Of a stretch of 64,000 nt of DNA, positions 7,115-16,327 are shown in pieces (positions within the stretch are counted from its first letter, which is position 1; each line of letters opens with the position of its first letter). Under the pieces are notes generated by a model that made no database searches, had not been told where the DNA came from, and was given only the letters and a program-made list of their open reading frames with translations. Source of the DNA: Microbacterium protaetiae. GTDB taxonomy: Bacteria; Actinomycetota; Actinomycetes; Actinomycetales; Microbacteriaceae. Position numbers and translations under genes: made by a program. The DNA lies in NCBI RefSeq assembly GCF_004135285.1, contig NZ_CP035494.1, positions 1,674,001 to 1,738,000 on the forward strand. Direction: 5' to 3'.

Positions 7115-9238
7115 ATGGTCGACGTCGTCCGTTCGAAGAAGCCCTCGGTTCACAAACGCACCCCCGCCGGCGGCGCACCCACCGCACCACGCAGCGCCGC
7201 CGAGGCGCAGCGCGCCGACGCGCTCGAGCCCCGCATCGACATTGCCGCGGTCGGTGAGCTGCTGCTGGGCACGTGGGCCGACGCCCGCCGCGAATCGCGC
7301 GAGATGATCAAGGATGAAGCGTTCTGGCAGATCCCCGGTCAGCCGATGCCCGAGCACCGCGAGCGCGTGCTCGGGCAGCTGCACCGATTCGTCGATGCCG
7401 GAGCGGCCGGCCGCGCCTATCCGGTCGAGCACGGCGGTCAGGGCGACAACGGCGGCAACCTCGCCTCGTTCGAAGAGCTCGTGCTGGCAGACCCCAGCAT
7501 GCAGATCAAGGCGGGCGTGCAGTGGGGGCTTTTCGGCTCGGCCATCCAGCAGCTGGGAACGACGAAGCACCACGCCAAGTGGCTCGACGACGTGCGCACC
7601 CTGAAGCTGCCGGGCGCGTTCGCCATGACCGAGATGGGACACGGGTCGGATGTCGCGGCCATCGGCACGACGGCCACCTATGACCCCGAAACCGATGAGT
7701 TCGTCATCCACACCCCGTTCCGCGCGGCGACCAAGGAGTTCCTCGGCAACGCGGCCCTGCACGGACGTGCCGCCACTGTCTTCGCACAGTTGATCACCGG
7801 CGGCGTCAACTACGGCGTGCACTGCTTCTTCGTGCCGATCCGCGACGAGAACGGCCAGAACCTGCCCGGGGTCAGCAGTGAAGACGACGGCGTCAAGGGT
7901 GGCCTGAACGGCATCGACAACGGACGCCTCGCATTCGACCACGTGCGCATCCCGCGCGAGAACCTGCTCAACCGCTACGGCGACGTCGCAGCCGACGGCA
8001 CATACTCCAGCGACATCCCGAGCCCCGGCCGGCGCTTCTTCACCATGCTCGGCGCCCTCGTGCAGGGCCGCGTGTCGCTGGACGGGGCATCGACCACCGG
8101 TGCCGCCCTGGCCGAGTACATCGCCATCACGTATGCGAACCAGCGGCGCCAGTTCGACTCGGGCGCGGGCACCGACGAGGTCGTGCTGCTCGACTACGGC
8201 AAGCATCAGCGCCGCCTGCTGCCCCGCCTCGCGCAGACCTACGCGCAGTTCTTCTCGCACGACCAGTTGCTGCGCCGCTTCGACGGCGTCTTCGGCGGCG
8301 AGCACGACACCCCTGCTGAGCGCGAGGATCTCGAGACCCTTGCCGCGGCCCTCAAGCCGCTGTCGACCTGGAACGCGCTCGAGACGATCCAGGAATGCCG
8401 CGAGGCCTGCGGCGGCGCGGGCTTCATGGCCGAAAACCGCCTGGTCGACCTGCACCACGACCTCGACGTGTACGCCACATTCGAGGGCGACAACACCATC
8501 CTGCTGCAGCTGGTCGGCAAGCGTCTGTTGAGCGATTTCGCCAAGCAATTCAAGGGCAAGGATGCCGCATCCCTGGCCCGCTACGCCGTCGGGCAGACGG
8601 CCGGCAAGATCTTCCACGGTGCGGGGCTGCGCCAGCTCGGCCAGTCGGTCGCCGACTTCGGCTCGACCGCCCGCTCGGTCGAACTCGGGCTGCGCGCCGA
8701 GCAGCAGCATGAGCTGCTCGCCGGCCGCGTCGAGCAGATGGTCACCGACGTGGCCACCGCGCTGCGCCCGGCATCCAAGCTGAAGCCGGCAGAGGCGGCC
8801 GCGCTGTTCAACGAGCACCAGGCCGAACTCATCGAGGCCGCCCGCGCCCATGGCGAGCTGTTGCAGTGGGAGGCCTTCGCCGAGGCCGTCGAAGCCATCA
8901 CGGATGCCGGTACCCGGCGCGTGCTCACGTGGCTTCGTGATCTGTTCGGGCTGCATCTGATCGAGAAGCACCTGGCGTGGTACCTCATTTCGGGGCGGCT
9001 CTCGGGCCAGCGCGCGGCATCCGTCTCTCGGTACATCGGCCGGCTGTGCACCCGGCTGCGTCCGCACGCGCAGGACCTCGTCGACGCCTTCGGGTTCGCG
9101 CCCGAGCACGTGCGTGCACCCATCGCGCTGGGCGGTGAGCAGCAGCGCCAGGACGAAGCGCGCGCCTACTACGCGGCGCTCGCGGCCTCGGGCGAGGCGC
9201 CGATCAGCGAGAAGACGCTGCGCAAGCAGAAGAAGTAA
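7115..9238 (+). CDS. Acyl-CoA oxidase-type acyl-CoA dehydrogenase
   Basis: 707 residues, far longer than a classical acyl-CoA dehydrogenase (about 380) and matching the acyl-CoA oxidase (ACOX) size. Diagnostic segments in order are GAFAMTEMGHGSDV (FAD/acyl contact), FVIHTPFRAATKEFLGNAAL, HCFFVPIRDENG, GLNGIDNGRLAFDHVRIPRE, LLDYGKHQRRLLP and EACGGAGFMAENRLVDLHHD followed by TFEGDNTILLQ. The C-terminal 250 residues are the helical ACOX extension. Function: alpha,beta-dehydrogenation of acyl-CoA in fatty-acid or branched-acid catabolism; whether O2 or ETF is the acceptor cannot be decided. Start at ATG 7115 with GGAAAGG upstream; the open frame further 5' lies over the divergent promoter. Confidence 0.88.
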   Translation: MVDVVRSKKPSVHKRTPAGGAPTAPRSAAEAQRADALEPRIDIAAVGELLLGTWADARRESREMIKDEAFWQIPGQPMPEHRERVLGQLHRFVDAGAAGRAYPVEHGGQGDNGGNLASFEELVLADPSMQIKAGVQWGLFGSAIQQLGTTKHHAKWLDDVRTLKLPGAFAMTEMGHGSDVAAIGTTATYDPETDEFVIHTPFRAATKEFLGNAALHGRAATVFAQLITGGVNYGVHCFFVPIRDENGQNLPGVSSEDDGVKGGLNGIDNGRLAFDHVRIPRENLLNRYGDVAADGTYSSDIPSPGRRFFTMLGALVQGRVSLDGASTTGAALAEYIAITYANQRRQFDSGAGTDEVVLLDYGKHQRRLLPRLAQTYAQFFSHDQLLRRFDGVFGGEHDTPAEREDLETLAAALKPLSTWNALETIQECREACGGAGFMAENRLVDLHHDLDVYATFEGDNTILLQLVGKRLLSDFAKQFKGKDAASLARYAVGQTAGKIFHGAGLRQLGQSVADFGSTARSVELGLRAEQQHELLAGRVEQMVTDVATALRPASKLKPAEAAALFNEHQAELIEAARAHGELLQWEAFAEAVEAITDAGTRRVLTWLRDLFGLHLIEKHLAWYLISGRLSGQRAASVSRYIGRLCTRLRPHAQDLVDAFGFAPEHVRAPIALGGEQQRQDEARAYYAALAASGEAPISEKTLRKQKK

Positions 9239-9250
9239 CTCGCCGCAAAA

Positions 9251-9284
9251 GTCACAGAATGGTAACGTTCACGGATTCTGTGAC
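9251..9284 (+). terminator. Hairpin downstream of the acyl-CoA oxidase-type gene
   Basis: GTCACAGAAT (9251-9260) pairs perfectly with ATTCTGTGAC (9275-9284) around a 14-nt loop, 12 bp after the stop codon. AAAA precedes it, which would give a short U-run for any transcript coming the other way. It most likely ends the upstream message; an operator is an alternative. Confidence 0.6.
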
Positions 9285-9430
9285 AGGAAATCGTCTCTGC
9301 GTAGACGTACATAGTGAAGACGCCGTCGATCAGGCGGGTCGGGCTCGCACCGTGGCATCTTCACCCGGGGGTCGCGAATCGGGAACGCGGCCCCCATCAT
9401 CGTGTCGGGAGCGATGGTTAGGCTGAGCGG

Positions 9431-10000
9431 GTGAGCCTGCAGACCGGACCCGATGGCCGCGCGCGTTGCGCGTGGACGGGGATGGATGCCGAATACCAGC
9501 GCTATCACGACGAAGAGTGGGGCACCCCGCTGCACGGTGACCGGGCGCTGTTCGAGAAGATGGCGCTCGAGGGGTTTCAGGCCGGCCTGTCGTGGATCAC
9601 GATCCTGCGCAAGCGGCCCCGGTTCCGCGAGGTGTTCGCCGGGTTCGAGCCGGCGGAGGTCGCCGCGTTCGGCGACGACGATGTGGCGCGACTCATGGCC
9701 GATGCCGGCATCATCCGCAACCGCGCGAAGATCGAGGCGACGATCGGCAACGCCCGGCTGGTGGTCGATATGGCCGACGGCGAACTCGACGCGCTGCTGT
9801 GGTCGTTCGCGCCGATGGCACCGCACTCACGACCGGTGTCGTTCGCGGAGGTGCCGGCGGTCACGCCGGAGTCGACCGCGATGAGCAAGGAACTGCGTCG
9901 CCGCGGCTTCCGCTTCGTCGGCCCCACGACGATGTACGCGCTGATGCAGTCCACCGGCATGGTCGATGACCATGTGGTGGGATGCTGGCGCACGACCTGA
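9431..10000 (+). CDS. tag: DNA-3-methyladenine glycosylase I
   Basis: Base-excision repair enzyme that removes N3-methyladenine. 189 residues from GTG 9431. The zinc-snap ligands of the Tag family are all present: Cys13 (RCAW), His26 (YHDEEW) and, near the C-terminus, His and Cys in VDDHVVGCW. The active-site stretch LFEKMALEGFQAGLSW contains the Glu and Trp that read the damaged base. RPRFREVFAGFEPAEVA and the HhH-like NRAKIEATIGNA segment complete the fold. Monocistronic; followed by the 10-kb repeat cluster. Confidence 0.95.
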   Translation: MSLQTGPDGRARCAWTGMDAEYQRYHDEEWGTPLHGDRALFEKMALEGFQAGLSWITILRKRPRFREVFAGFEPAEVAAFGDDDVARLMADAGIIRNRAKIEATIGNARLVVDMADGELDALLWSFAPMAPHSRPVSFAEVPAVTPESTAMSKELRRRGFRFVGPTTMYALMQSTGMVDDHVVGCWRTT

Positions 10001-10949
10001 CTGCGGTTCGGGCGGCCGTGCCGCGCGGCGGCGCGGGCCGCGGTGCCGCGCGGCGGCGTTCGTGTCGCAGGATGGAATGCGGATCCCGGGCGTGTCGGGC
10101 CGTCTGGGGTGGGGTTTTGACAGAACGTCCTGTGTGACGAACGCGAGGCCGCCCGAGCCGCGGCATCCCCTGGCCGCCGGGCCGCGGTGCCACGCTGCGG
10201 CGTTCGTGTCGCAGGATGGAATGCGGATCCCGGGCGTGTCGGGGCGTCTGGGGTGGGGTTTTGACAGAACGTCCTGTGTGACGAACGCGAGGCCGCCCGA
10301 GCCGCGGCATCCCCGGCCGTCGGTGCCCGGCCGCTGAACCCGCCGTCCGCAGCCGGCCGCACGCCGCCGTGGCACCCGCCGCCCGCCGCACATCCCGGCG
10401 GCCGCGCCGCGCCGCGGCGTTCATGTCGCAGGATGGAATGCGGATCCCGGGCGTGTCGGGGCGTCTGGGGCGGGGTTTTGACAGAACGTCCTGTGTGACG
10501 AACGCGAAGCCGCCCGAGCCGCGGCATCCCCGGCCGTCGGTGCCCGGCCGCTGAACCCGCCCCACCCGGCCGAGCCGCCCCACCCGGCCGCCGAATCCGG
10601 CGCACGCACCTCGCCGCCGTGGCACCCGCCGGACGCAGCCGGCCGCACGCCGCCGTGGCACCCGCCGCCCGCCGCACATCCCGGCGACCGGCCGCGCTGC
10701 GGCGTTCATGTCGCAGGATGGAATGCGGATCCCGGGCGTGTCGGGGCGTCTGGGGTGGGGTTTTGACAGAACGTCCTGTGTGACGAACGCAAAGCCGCCC
10801 GAGCCGCGGCATCCCCGGCCGTCGGTGCCCGGCCGCCGAACCCGCCCCACCCGGCCGCCGAACCCGCCCCACCCCACCGCACCCCGCATCCCTGGCCGCC
10901 GCGCCGCGCGCCGACTAATCTGGTCGGACGCACCCGACGGAGGACCTGC
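10001..10949. repeat. Intergenic cluster of four 89-bp hairpin repeats
   Basis: No gene is supported in this 949-bp gap. It contains four near-identical 89-bp elements at 10056-10144, 10200-10288, 10417-10505 and 10702-10790, all in the same orientation. Each starts GCGTTCGTGTCGCAGGATG (or GCGTTCATG..), has the core GATCCCGGGCGTGTCGG, and ends TCCTGTGTGACGAACGC, so the ends pair as a 15-bp imperfect stem. About 45 bp of flank (ccgcccgagccgcggcatcc..) is also shared. A fifth diverged member is at 18045-18132. The remaining sequence is GC-rich, low-complexity spacer. The promoter of the ABC operon must lie in the last part of the gap. Confidence 0.9.
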
Positions 10950-13637
10950 ATGCTGCTCGCCGCACGCCGCGCAGCTCAGCATGCCGGTCAGTTCGCGATC
11001 ATCGGTGCTGTCGCTGCGGTGCTCGGCGGCGTCTTGGCGGCCACCTCCGCCATCGCCGACAGTGCGATCGACAGCGGTACCGCGCGCATCGTGTCCGATG
11101 CGGATCCCACCCAGCGCAGCATCGTCATCGACGCCCCGGCCGGCACGGTCGACGATGAGATCACCGCCGCCATCCACACGGCCTTCGCGGGCGCGCCGGC
11201 CACAGCGCGGCGCACCATATGGGCGTCGGCGCCCAGCGACGACGGCGAGGTGCAGCTGTTGGCCGACCCCGACATCCGCACGGTGGCAACCCTGACCGCG
11301 GGTGCCTGGCCCGCCGGAGCCGCGCAGATCGCGGTGGCGGCCTCGGCTCCGACCCTGACACCCACGGTCATCGACGGCACACCGGTGTCGACGACCGGCA
11401 CCTGGCGGGCGAGGGATGCCGCGGCCGTGGCATGGGCGGGCCAGCCCGCCGTCGCCTCGGGAACCGCCGCGGGCGCTGCCGGCCCGATCCTTGCCGCCGA
11501 GTCGTTCGTGCTCGCCCACGGCTCAGGCGTGCGCGCACGCTGGACGGTCAGCGCCGCGCAACCGGTCACCGCCGACGCCATCGCCGGCTATCGGGCCGGG
11601 CTGCAGCGGTTGAGTGCCTCGCTCGACGACCTCGACGCCGGACTGGGAATCCGCAGCAGCGGCGGATGGGATCAGACTCTGTCGCGCGCTGCCGCTGCCG
11701 CCGCGGTCGGCCGCGGCATCATCGCTGTGCCGGTCGCCCTTCTGCTGGCGATGGGCGCTCTGGTCATCGGCATCCTGGCCCGCACCCTCGGCCGCGCCCT
11801 CGCGAGCGACATGCATCTGCTGCGCGCCCGCGGTGCTTCAACCGCGGCGATCGTCACCGAGACGGCGGGAGCGACGGCCGTCGTGCTGGCGGCGGCCACT
11901 GTCGTGGCCGCCGGGCTGGCCGTTCTCGCCGGCAGTGCGCCCGGGCCGGCCGTGGCGGTCGCCGGCGCGGTGTGCGCGGGCGCGCTGGTGCTGGTCACGG
12001 CGGTCGTGGCCGCGTCGGCGACGGCGGCGCCCGAGGCGCGCGGCGACGTCAGCCGCCGCAGCCTGGCCGCGCTGGCAGCTGCCGCCGTCTTCGTGGCAGT
12101 CGCCTGCGGGCTGGCGGTGTGGCAGCTGTTGAGCTCGGGACTGACGAGCCAGGGCGGGGCGGATGCCGCGGCCGCCGCGGCTCCCGGGCTCGCCATCGTC
12201 CTCGCGGCCCTCGTCGTGGCGCTGCTGGCCGGCCCCGCGGCGGCTTTGGGCGAGCGCGCGGTGCGTCGCATGCGCAGCCTGGCGACCGTGCTGGCAGTGC
12301 GGCGCATCGCGCGGCAGTCGTCGGTCGTGGTCGCGGGGGTGCTCAGCCTGGCCCTGGCCGCCGGCGCCGTGGCGTTCGCGGCCGTCACGGCGGTGCGGGC
12401 CCGCGACGCGGTGCATGCCGAGGTCGCCCAGGTCGTCGGCGCCGACGTGCGGGCGGTGTATGACGTGTCGCCGATCGTCGACGACACGAGCGCGGCACTC
12501 GCCCCCGACGCGGTGAAGGTGGACGACGCCGACGTGTTCGCCGGATTCCGCTCCGCGGTCACTGTCGGCCAGACGCCGGCCCAGCTCGTGGCGCTCGCGC
12601 CCGATCGGCTCGCGACGCCGCTCGACATACCGGCATCGCACCTGGGCGGTGCCACCCCGCTGGCACTCGACGGCGATCTTGAGCTGCGCATCGCCGCCAC
12701 CGGCACCGACGCGTCAGTGCATCCGAGCACGCGCATCACGGTGCGCGCCTGGCTCATCGACGCATCGGGTGCGGCGCGGCGGGTGAGCGCGGGAACAGTG
12801 CCGCTCGACGGCGCCCGGCATTCCCTCTCGGTGACGGTGCGCGATGGCGACACGCTGGCCGGCGTCGAGGTGCTGGGTGGGGATGCCGCCCCCGGCGCGA
12901 GTGTGCAGATCGGCGTGCGCAGCGGTGGAACCGAGCGCGGCATCCCCGCCTCTGTCACCGTGACGCCGCAGACACCGCAGGCGCGGGCGATGACGGTCGA
13001 TCACGCCGACGAGCCGCTGCCGGTCGTGGTCACCGCGGGGTTGGCCGCCCAGCTCGCCCTGCGGGTGGGCGACCCGATAGCCCTGAAGCTGGGGACCGTC
13101 GCACGTCCGCTGGACGGCAAGGTGGCCGCCGTACGCGCCGGGCTGCCCGGGGTCGGCAGGGGGGCCGGGGCGGCGGTGGACCTGATCGGACTCGTCGCAC
13201 GTGCGCTCGCCCAGGGCGGTTCGGTCCCCGCCGCCGCAGAGCTGTGGGCAAACGGCGGCGACGTGCCCGCTCTCTCGGCCGCCCTGCGGGCGGTCGCCCC
13301 GCGCCCCGTGCAGATCATCACCGCTGCTTCGATCGGCACCGCCGCCGTGATCGACCCCGTCCTGACACTGGTGGCCGTGGGGATCGGCGTGGTCGCCGTG
13401 CTGGCCGCCGCGGCGTTTGCGGCCGTCGCGGCCGGGGTCGTGCGCGCCCGGCACGACGAGGAGATGCCGCTGCGCGCGTTCGGCGTCACGCCTGCCCGGC
13501 AGCGCGGTGCTGCCGCCGTCGAGCTGAGCGCCACGGCGGTGTTCGCGCTCGTGCTGGGGGCCGCCGCCGGCGTGGCCATCGCGCTGTGGCTGGGCCCGGC
13601 GCTGACCGGCGCCCTGATGATCGGCGGCGTCTCGTGA
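10950..13637 (+). CDS. FtsX-like permease of an ABC exporter (first permease)
   Basis: 895 residues, an integral membrane protein with the MacB/FtsX layout. One N-terminal transmembrane helix (about 13-33) is followed by a long extracellular region, a bundle of helices around 245-430, a second extracellular domain (about 460-790), and three helices at the C-terminus (LTLVAVGIGVVAVLAAAAFA.., then ALVLGAAAGVAIALWLGPAL). Ala/Val-rich, with no catalytic motif. GGAGG lies 7 nt before the ATG. It overlaps the second permease by 4 bp (GTGA) and starts a four-gene ABC operon. Substrate unknown; relatives move lipoproteins, peptides or antibiotics, or act as mechanotransmitters. Confidence 0.85.
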   Translation: MLLAARRAAQHAGQFAIIGAVAAVLGGVLAATSAIADSAIDSGTARIVSDADPTQRSIVIDAPAGTVDDEITAAIHTAFAGAPATARRTIWASAPSDDGEVQLLADPDIRTVATLTAGAWPAGAAQIAVAASAPTLTPTVIDGTPVSTTGTWRARDAAAVAWAGQPAVASGTAAGAAGPILAAESFVLAHGSGVRARWTVSAAQPVTADAIAGYRAGLQRLSASLDDLDAGLGIRSSGGWDQTLSRAAAAAAVGRGIIAVPVALLLAMGALVIGILARTLGRALASDMHLLRARGASTAAIVTETAGATAVVLAAATVVAAGLAVLAGSAPGPAVAVAGAVCAGALVLVTAVVAASATAAPEARGDVSRRSLAALAAAAVFVAVACGLAVWQLLSSGLTSQGGADAAAAAAPGLAIVLAALVVALLAGPAAALGERAVRRMRSLATVLAVRRIARQSSVVVAGVLSLALAAGAVAFAAVTAVRARDAVHAEVAQVVGADVRAVYDVSPIVDDTSAALAPDAVKVDDADVFAGFRSAVTVGQTPAQLVALAPDRLATPLDIPASHLGGATPLALDGDLELRIAATGTDASVHPSTRITVRAWLIDASGAARRVSAGTVPLDGARHSLSVTVRDGDTLAGVEVLGGDAAPGASVQIGVRSGGTERGIPASVTVTPQTPQARAMTVDHADEPLPVVVTAGLAAQLALRVGDPIALKLGTVARPLDGKVAAVRAGLPGVGRGAGAAVDLIGLVARALAQGGSVPAAAELWANGGDVPALSAALRAVAPRPVQIITAASIGTAAVIDPVLTLVAVGIGVVAVLAAAAFAAVAAGVVRARHDEEMPLRAFGVTPARQRGAAAVELSATAVFALVLGAAAGVAIALWLGPALTGALMIGGVS

Positions 13638-16327
13638 GCCGGCGCCGGGCGGCCCCCGGCATCCGGCTCGCCCTCCGCGCGGCGGCGACCAGCCCGGTCG
13701 TCTCGCTCATCGTCGTGGTGCTCGCCGCCGTCATCGCCGGTGCCGGATCCGCCGTGCCGGCGCTGCTCGACGACGCGCGCACCGCGACCGTGCGTGCGGC
13801 GTTGGGCGCCCTTCCCCGTGCGTCGTTCGATCTTGTCGCCACCCTGCAGGGGGCGGCATCCCCCGATTCGAGCTCGGGAGCCGACCCTTGGGCATTGCCC
13901 CACGACACCGTCGCTGCCATCCACCGCGATCTGCCCGAACCGCTGCGTTCGGCCGTCGGCGACCCCGAGGTGTTCGTCGTGCTCGACGGACAGACCTCGA
14001 CGCCGCTCGACGAATCGCCAGCGCCGTCGAATCGGGTCGAGGTCGCTCTCGATCCGGGATTCGCCGACCGGGTCCGGATCGTGCAGGGGCGACTGCCCGC
14101 GGCGACGAGCATCGAGACCGCGGCCGACCCGGTGGTCGAGGTCGCACTCTCTGAAGAGGCTTCGGCGGTGCTAGCGTGGCCGCTGGGCCAGCGACGTTCG
14201 CTCGGCTTCGCCGACGTGGGCATGACCGCCGAACTCGTCGGGGTGTACGACGCGGTCGACCCCGACGACGAGGCCTGGGCGCAGCGGCCCACCGGCCTGC
14301 ATCCCTCGGCCGATCAGCTCGGCGCCGCCGATCCCGTGCATCTGGCCACGGCGTATGCGGACCCGGCCATGCTGACGCAGCTCGGCGTGTGGGTCGACCA
14401 GTCGTCGACGACGGTATGGATGCCGCTGCGCATCGGCCGCATCACCGGCGCGCAGGCCACCGAGATCGGCACGCAGCTGCGCGGCTTCGCGGCCCGCCCG
14501 CAGCAGTTCTCGGTGCGACTGGGCAGCGTCTACGAACCGGGCCTGACTTTTCGCAGCTCGGCGCCCGAGGTGCTCGTCGAGGGCGCCGCGCGCGGCGACG
14601 CGATGGCGGCCGTGGCGACCCTGGCCGCGGTCGGTCCCCTGGCGGTGGCCGTGGTCGCGGTGGCGATGGCGGGGCGGATGCTGGCATCCCGCCGGGTCGG
14701 ATCGGTGCGCCTCGCGCGCTCGAGGGGTGGTTCGGTGCGGCTTCTGGCGGGGCTGCTGGCGGTCGAGGGCCTGGTGCTGGGAGGCCTGGGCGCCCTCGTC
14801 GGCGCCGCCGTCGCCGGAGCCGTCGTGGGCTGGGCGGGCGCGGCATCCACTCTCGTGCCGGTGCTGGTGACGCTCACCCCGGCCGTCGCGGTGCCGGTCG
14901 CGGCGCTGCACGCCGCCGCGCGCACGGCACGCACCGACCTCGGCGTGGCCGATCGACCCACCCGCCGCCGCCGGCTGCTGGTCGAGGCGGCCGTCGTCGC
15001 GATAGCGGCCGCGGTCATCGTGCTCGCGCTCGTGCGTGCACCGGGTGCCGGACCGACCCCGATGGCCGTTGCCGTGCCGCTGGCCGTGTTCGCGATCGGC
15101 TGCGTGGTGGTGCTGCGCGTGATCCTACCCGTGCTCACCGGCGTCGAGGCCCTCACCGCGCGCGGACGCGGAGTGATGGCGCTCGTCGGACCGGCCCGCG
15201 CACGCCGGGGTCGGACCCTGCCGCTGGCCGCCGTGCTGGCCTCGCTGGTGTGCGTGGCCACCGCGGTCTTCTCGGGGGTGGCCACCGCGACGATCACCGC
15301 CGGCATCGACGCGTCGGCCCGCGCACGCACCGGCGCCGATCTGCGCATCACCGCCCCGGCCTTCGACGAGGCGCAGATCGCCGCGCTGCGGGCGCTGAAC
15401 GGGGTGGATGCCGCAGCCCCGGTCTATGCTGACGCGCAGCTGCCGGCCGACTCGAAGGGCAAGTGGCTGACGGTCACCGTGCTTGCCGTCGACCCCGTCG
15501 AGCTCGCCGCGGTGCAACGGGGCGTGACCGATGCGCTGCCACTGCCCGAGGCCCTCAGCGACACCGACGAGGTCTTCGCGGTGGCAGCGACCGGGCTTGC
15601 CGACGACCTGCGTGACGGGACCCTGACGATCCACGGCATCGACGTGCACGTGGCAGCCACCGCCGAGACTGCGGCGTTCGCGCCGGCCGCGCGCTGGATC
15701 GTCGTCAGCCGTGAGAACGCGCAGCGACTGCTGGGCCCGCAGCCGACCACATCGGCGGTTCTGCTGGATCTGGCCGACCCGGCAGCCGCGCACCGGGTCG
15801 CGGCATCCGCCCTCGACATCGCCGGCACGGGCGCACGCGCTGTCATTCCCGCGCAGTTGTCAGCCGGGATCGCCGCCGACCCCTCGGTGCGTGCGGTGCG
15901 CGTCTCGCTCGTGGTCGCCCTGATCGTGGTGACGCTGCTTCTCGTGCTCGCAACCGCGATGACTCTGCTGCGCGGCGCGCCCGCGCGGGGGCGGATGCTG
16001 GGGCTCATGGCCGCGATGGGGTATCCGCGTGGTCGCGAGCTGCCGTTGGTCGCGTGGGAGGTCGCGCCGCCGTTGCTGCTCGCGCTGCCGGTGGGGATCG
16101 CGGCGGGGTGCGCGCTGCCGCCGCTGCTGCTGCCGGCGGTCGATCTCGGGCGGTTCGTCGGCGGCGGGGCTGCCCCTCCGCTGACGGTGCCGGCGTGGCT
16201 GCTCTGGGCGACGGCGGGCGCCTATCTGCTGATCGCGGCGCTCGCCGTGGCGGTGGCCGCCGCCGTGGCAGCGCGCATGACGGGGATCATTGCGCTGCGG
16301 CGGATCGATGAGGAGATCGAGACATGA
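13634..16327 (+). CDS. FtsX-like permease of an ABC exporter (second permease)
   Basis: 897 residues starting at GTG 13634, which overlaps the TGA of the first permease (GTGA). The frame is open to 13244 but that part is a shadow of the upstream gene. Same architecture as its neighbour: an N-terminal helix (SPVVSLIVVVLAAVIAGAG), an extracellular domain, a helical bundle (about 320-500), a second extracellular domain (about 555-745) and C-terminal helices ending in LLIALAVAVAAAVAARM. It likely forms the heteromeric membrane core with the first permease. Overlaps the next gene by 4 bp (ATGA). Confidence 0.85.
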   Translation: MSRRRAAPGIRLALRAAATSPVVSLIVVVLAAVIAGAGSAVPALLDDARTATVRAALGALPRASFDLVATLQGAASPDSSSGADPWALPHDTVAAIHRDLPEPLRSAVGDPEVFVVLDGQTSTPLDESPAPSNRVEVALDPGFADRVRIVQGRLPAATSIETAADPVVEVALSEEASAVLAWPLGQRRSLGFADVGMTAELVGVYDAVDPDDEAWAQRPTGLHPSADQLGAADPVHLATAYADPAMLTQLGVWVDQSSTTVWMPLRIGRITGAQATEIGTQLRGFAARPQQFSVRLGSVYEPGLTFRSSAPEVLVEGAARGDAMAAVATLAAVGPLAVAVVAVAMAGRMLASRRVGSVRLARSRGGSVRLLAGLLAVEGLVLGGLGALVGAAVAGAVVGWAGAASTLVPVLVTLTPAVAVPVAALHAAARTARTDLGVADRPTRRRRLLVEAAVVAIAAAVIVLALVRAPGAGPTPMAVAVPLAVFAIGCVVVLRVILPVLTGVEALTARGRGVMALVGPARARRGRTLPLAAVLASLVCVATAVFSGVATATITAGIDASARARTGADLRITAPAFDEAQIAALRALNGVDAAAPVYADAQLPADSKGKWLTVTVLAVDPVELAAVQRGVTDALPLPEALSDTDEVFAVAATGLADDLRDGTLTIHGIDVHVAATAETAAFAPAARWIVVSRENAQRLLGPQPTTSAVLLDLADPAAAHRVAASALDIAGTGARAVIPAQLSAGIAADPSVRAVRVSLVVALIVVTLLLVLATAMTLLRGAPARGRMLGLMAAMGYPRGRELPLVAWEVAPPLLLALPVGIAAGCALPPLLLPAVDLGRFVGGGAAPPLTVPAWLLWATAGAYLLIAALAVAVAAAVAARMTGIIALRRIDEEIET

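Noticed and set aside
10056..10790. Insertion-sequence interpretation of the 89-bp elements
   Set aside because: No transposase, too short for an autonomous element, and no clear target duplication seen; left as hairpin repeats of unknown mobility.
9861..11519. Long minus-strand open frames through the 10-kb repeats (peptides with QDVLSKPHP-type repeats), and plus-strand frames with SQDGMRIPGVSG
   Set aside because: The peptides are translations of the 89-bp hairpin repeats, run antisense into tag and the ABC permease gene, and lack ribosome sites.
13244..13633. N-terminal extension of the second FtsX-type permease
   Set aside because: It lies wholly inside the first permease gene in another frame; GTG 13634 with the GTGA overlap fits the operon style.
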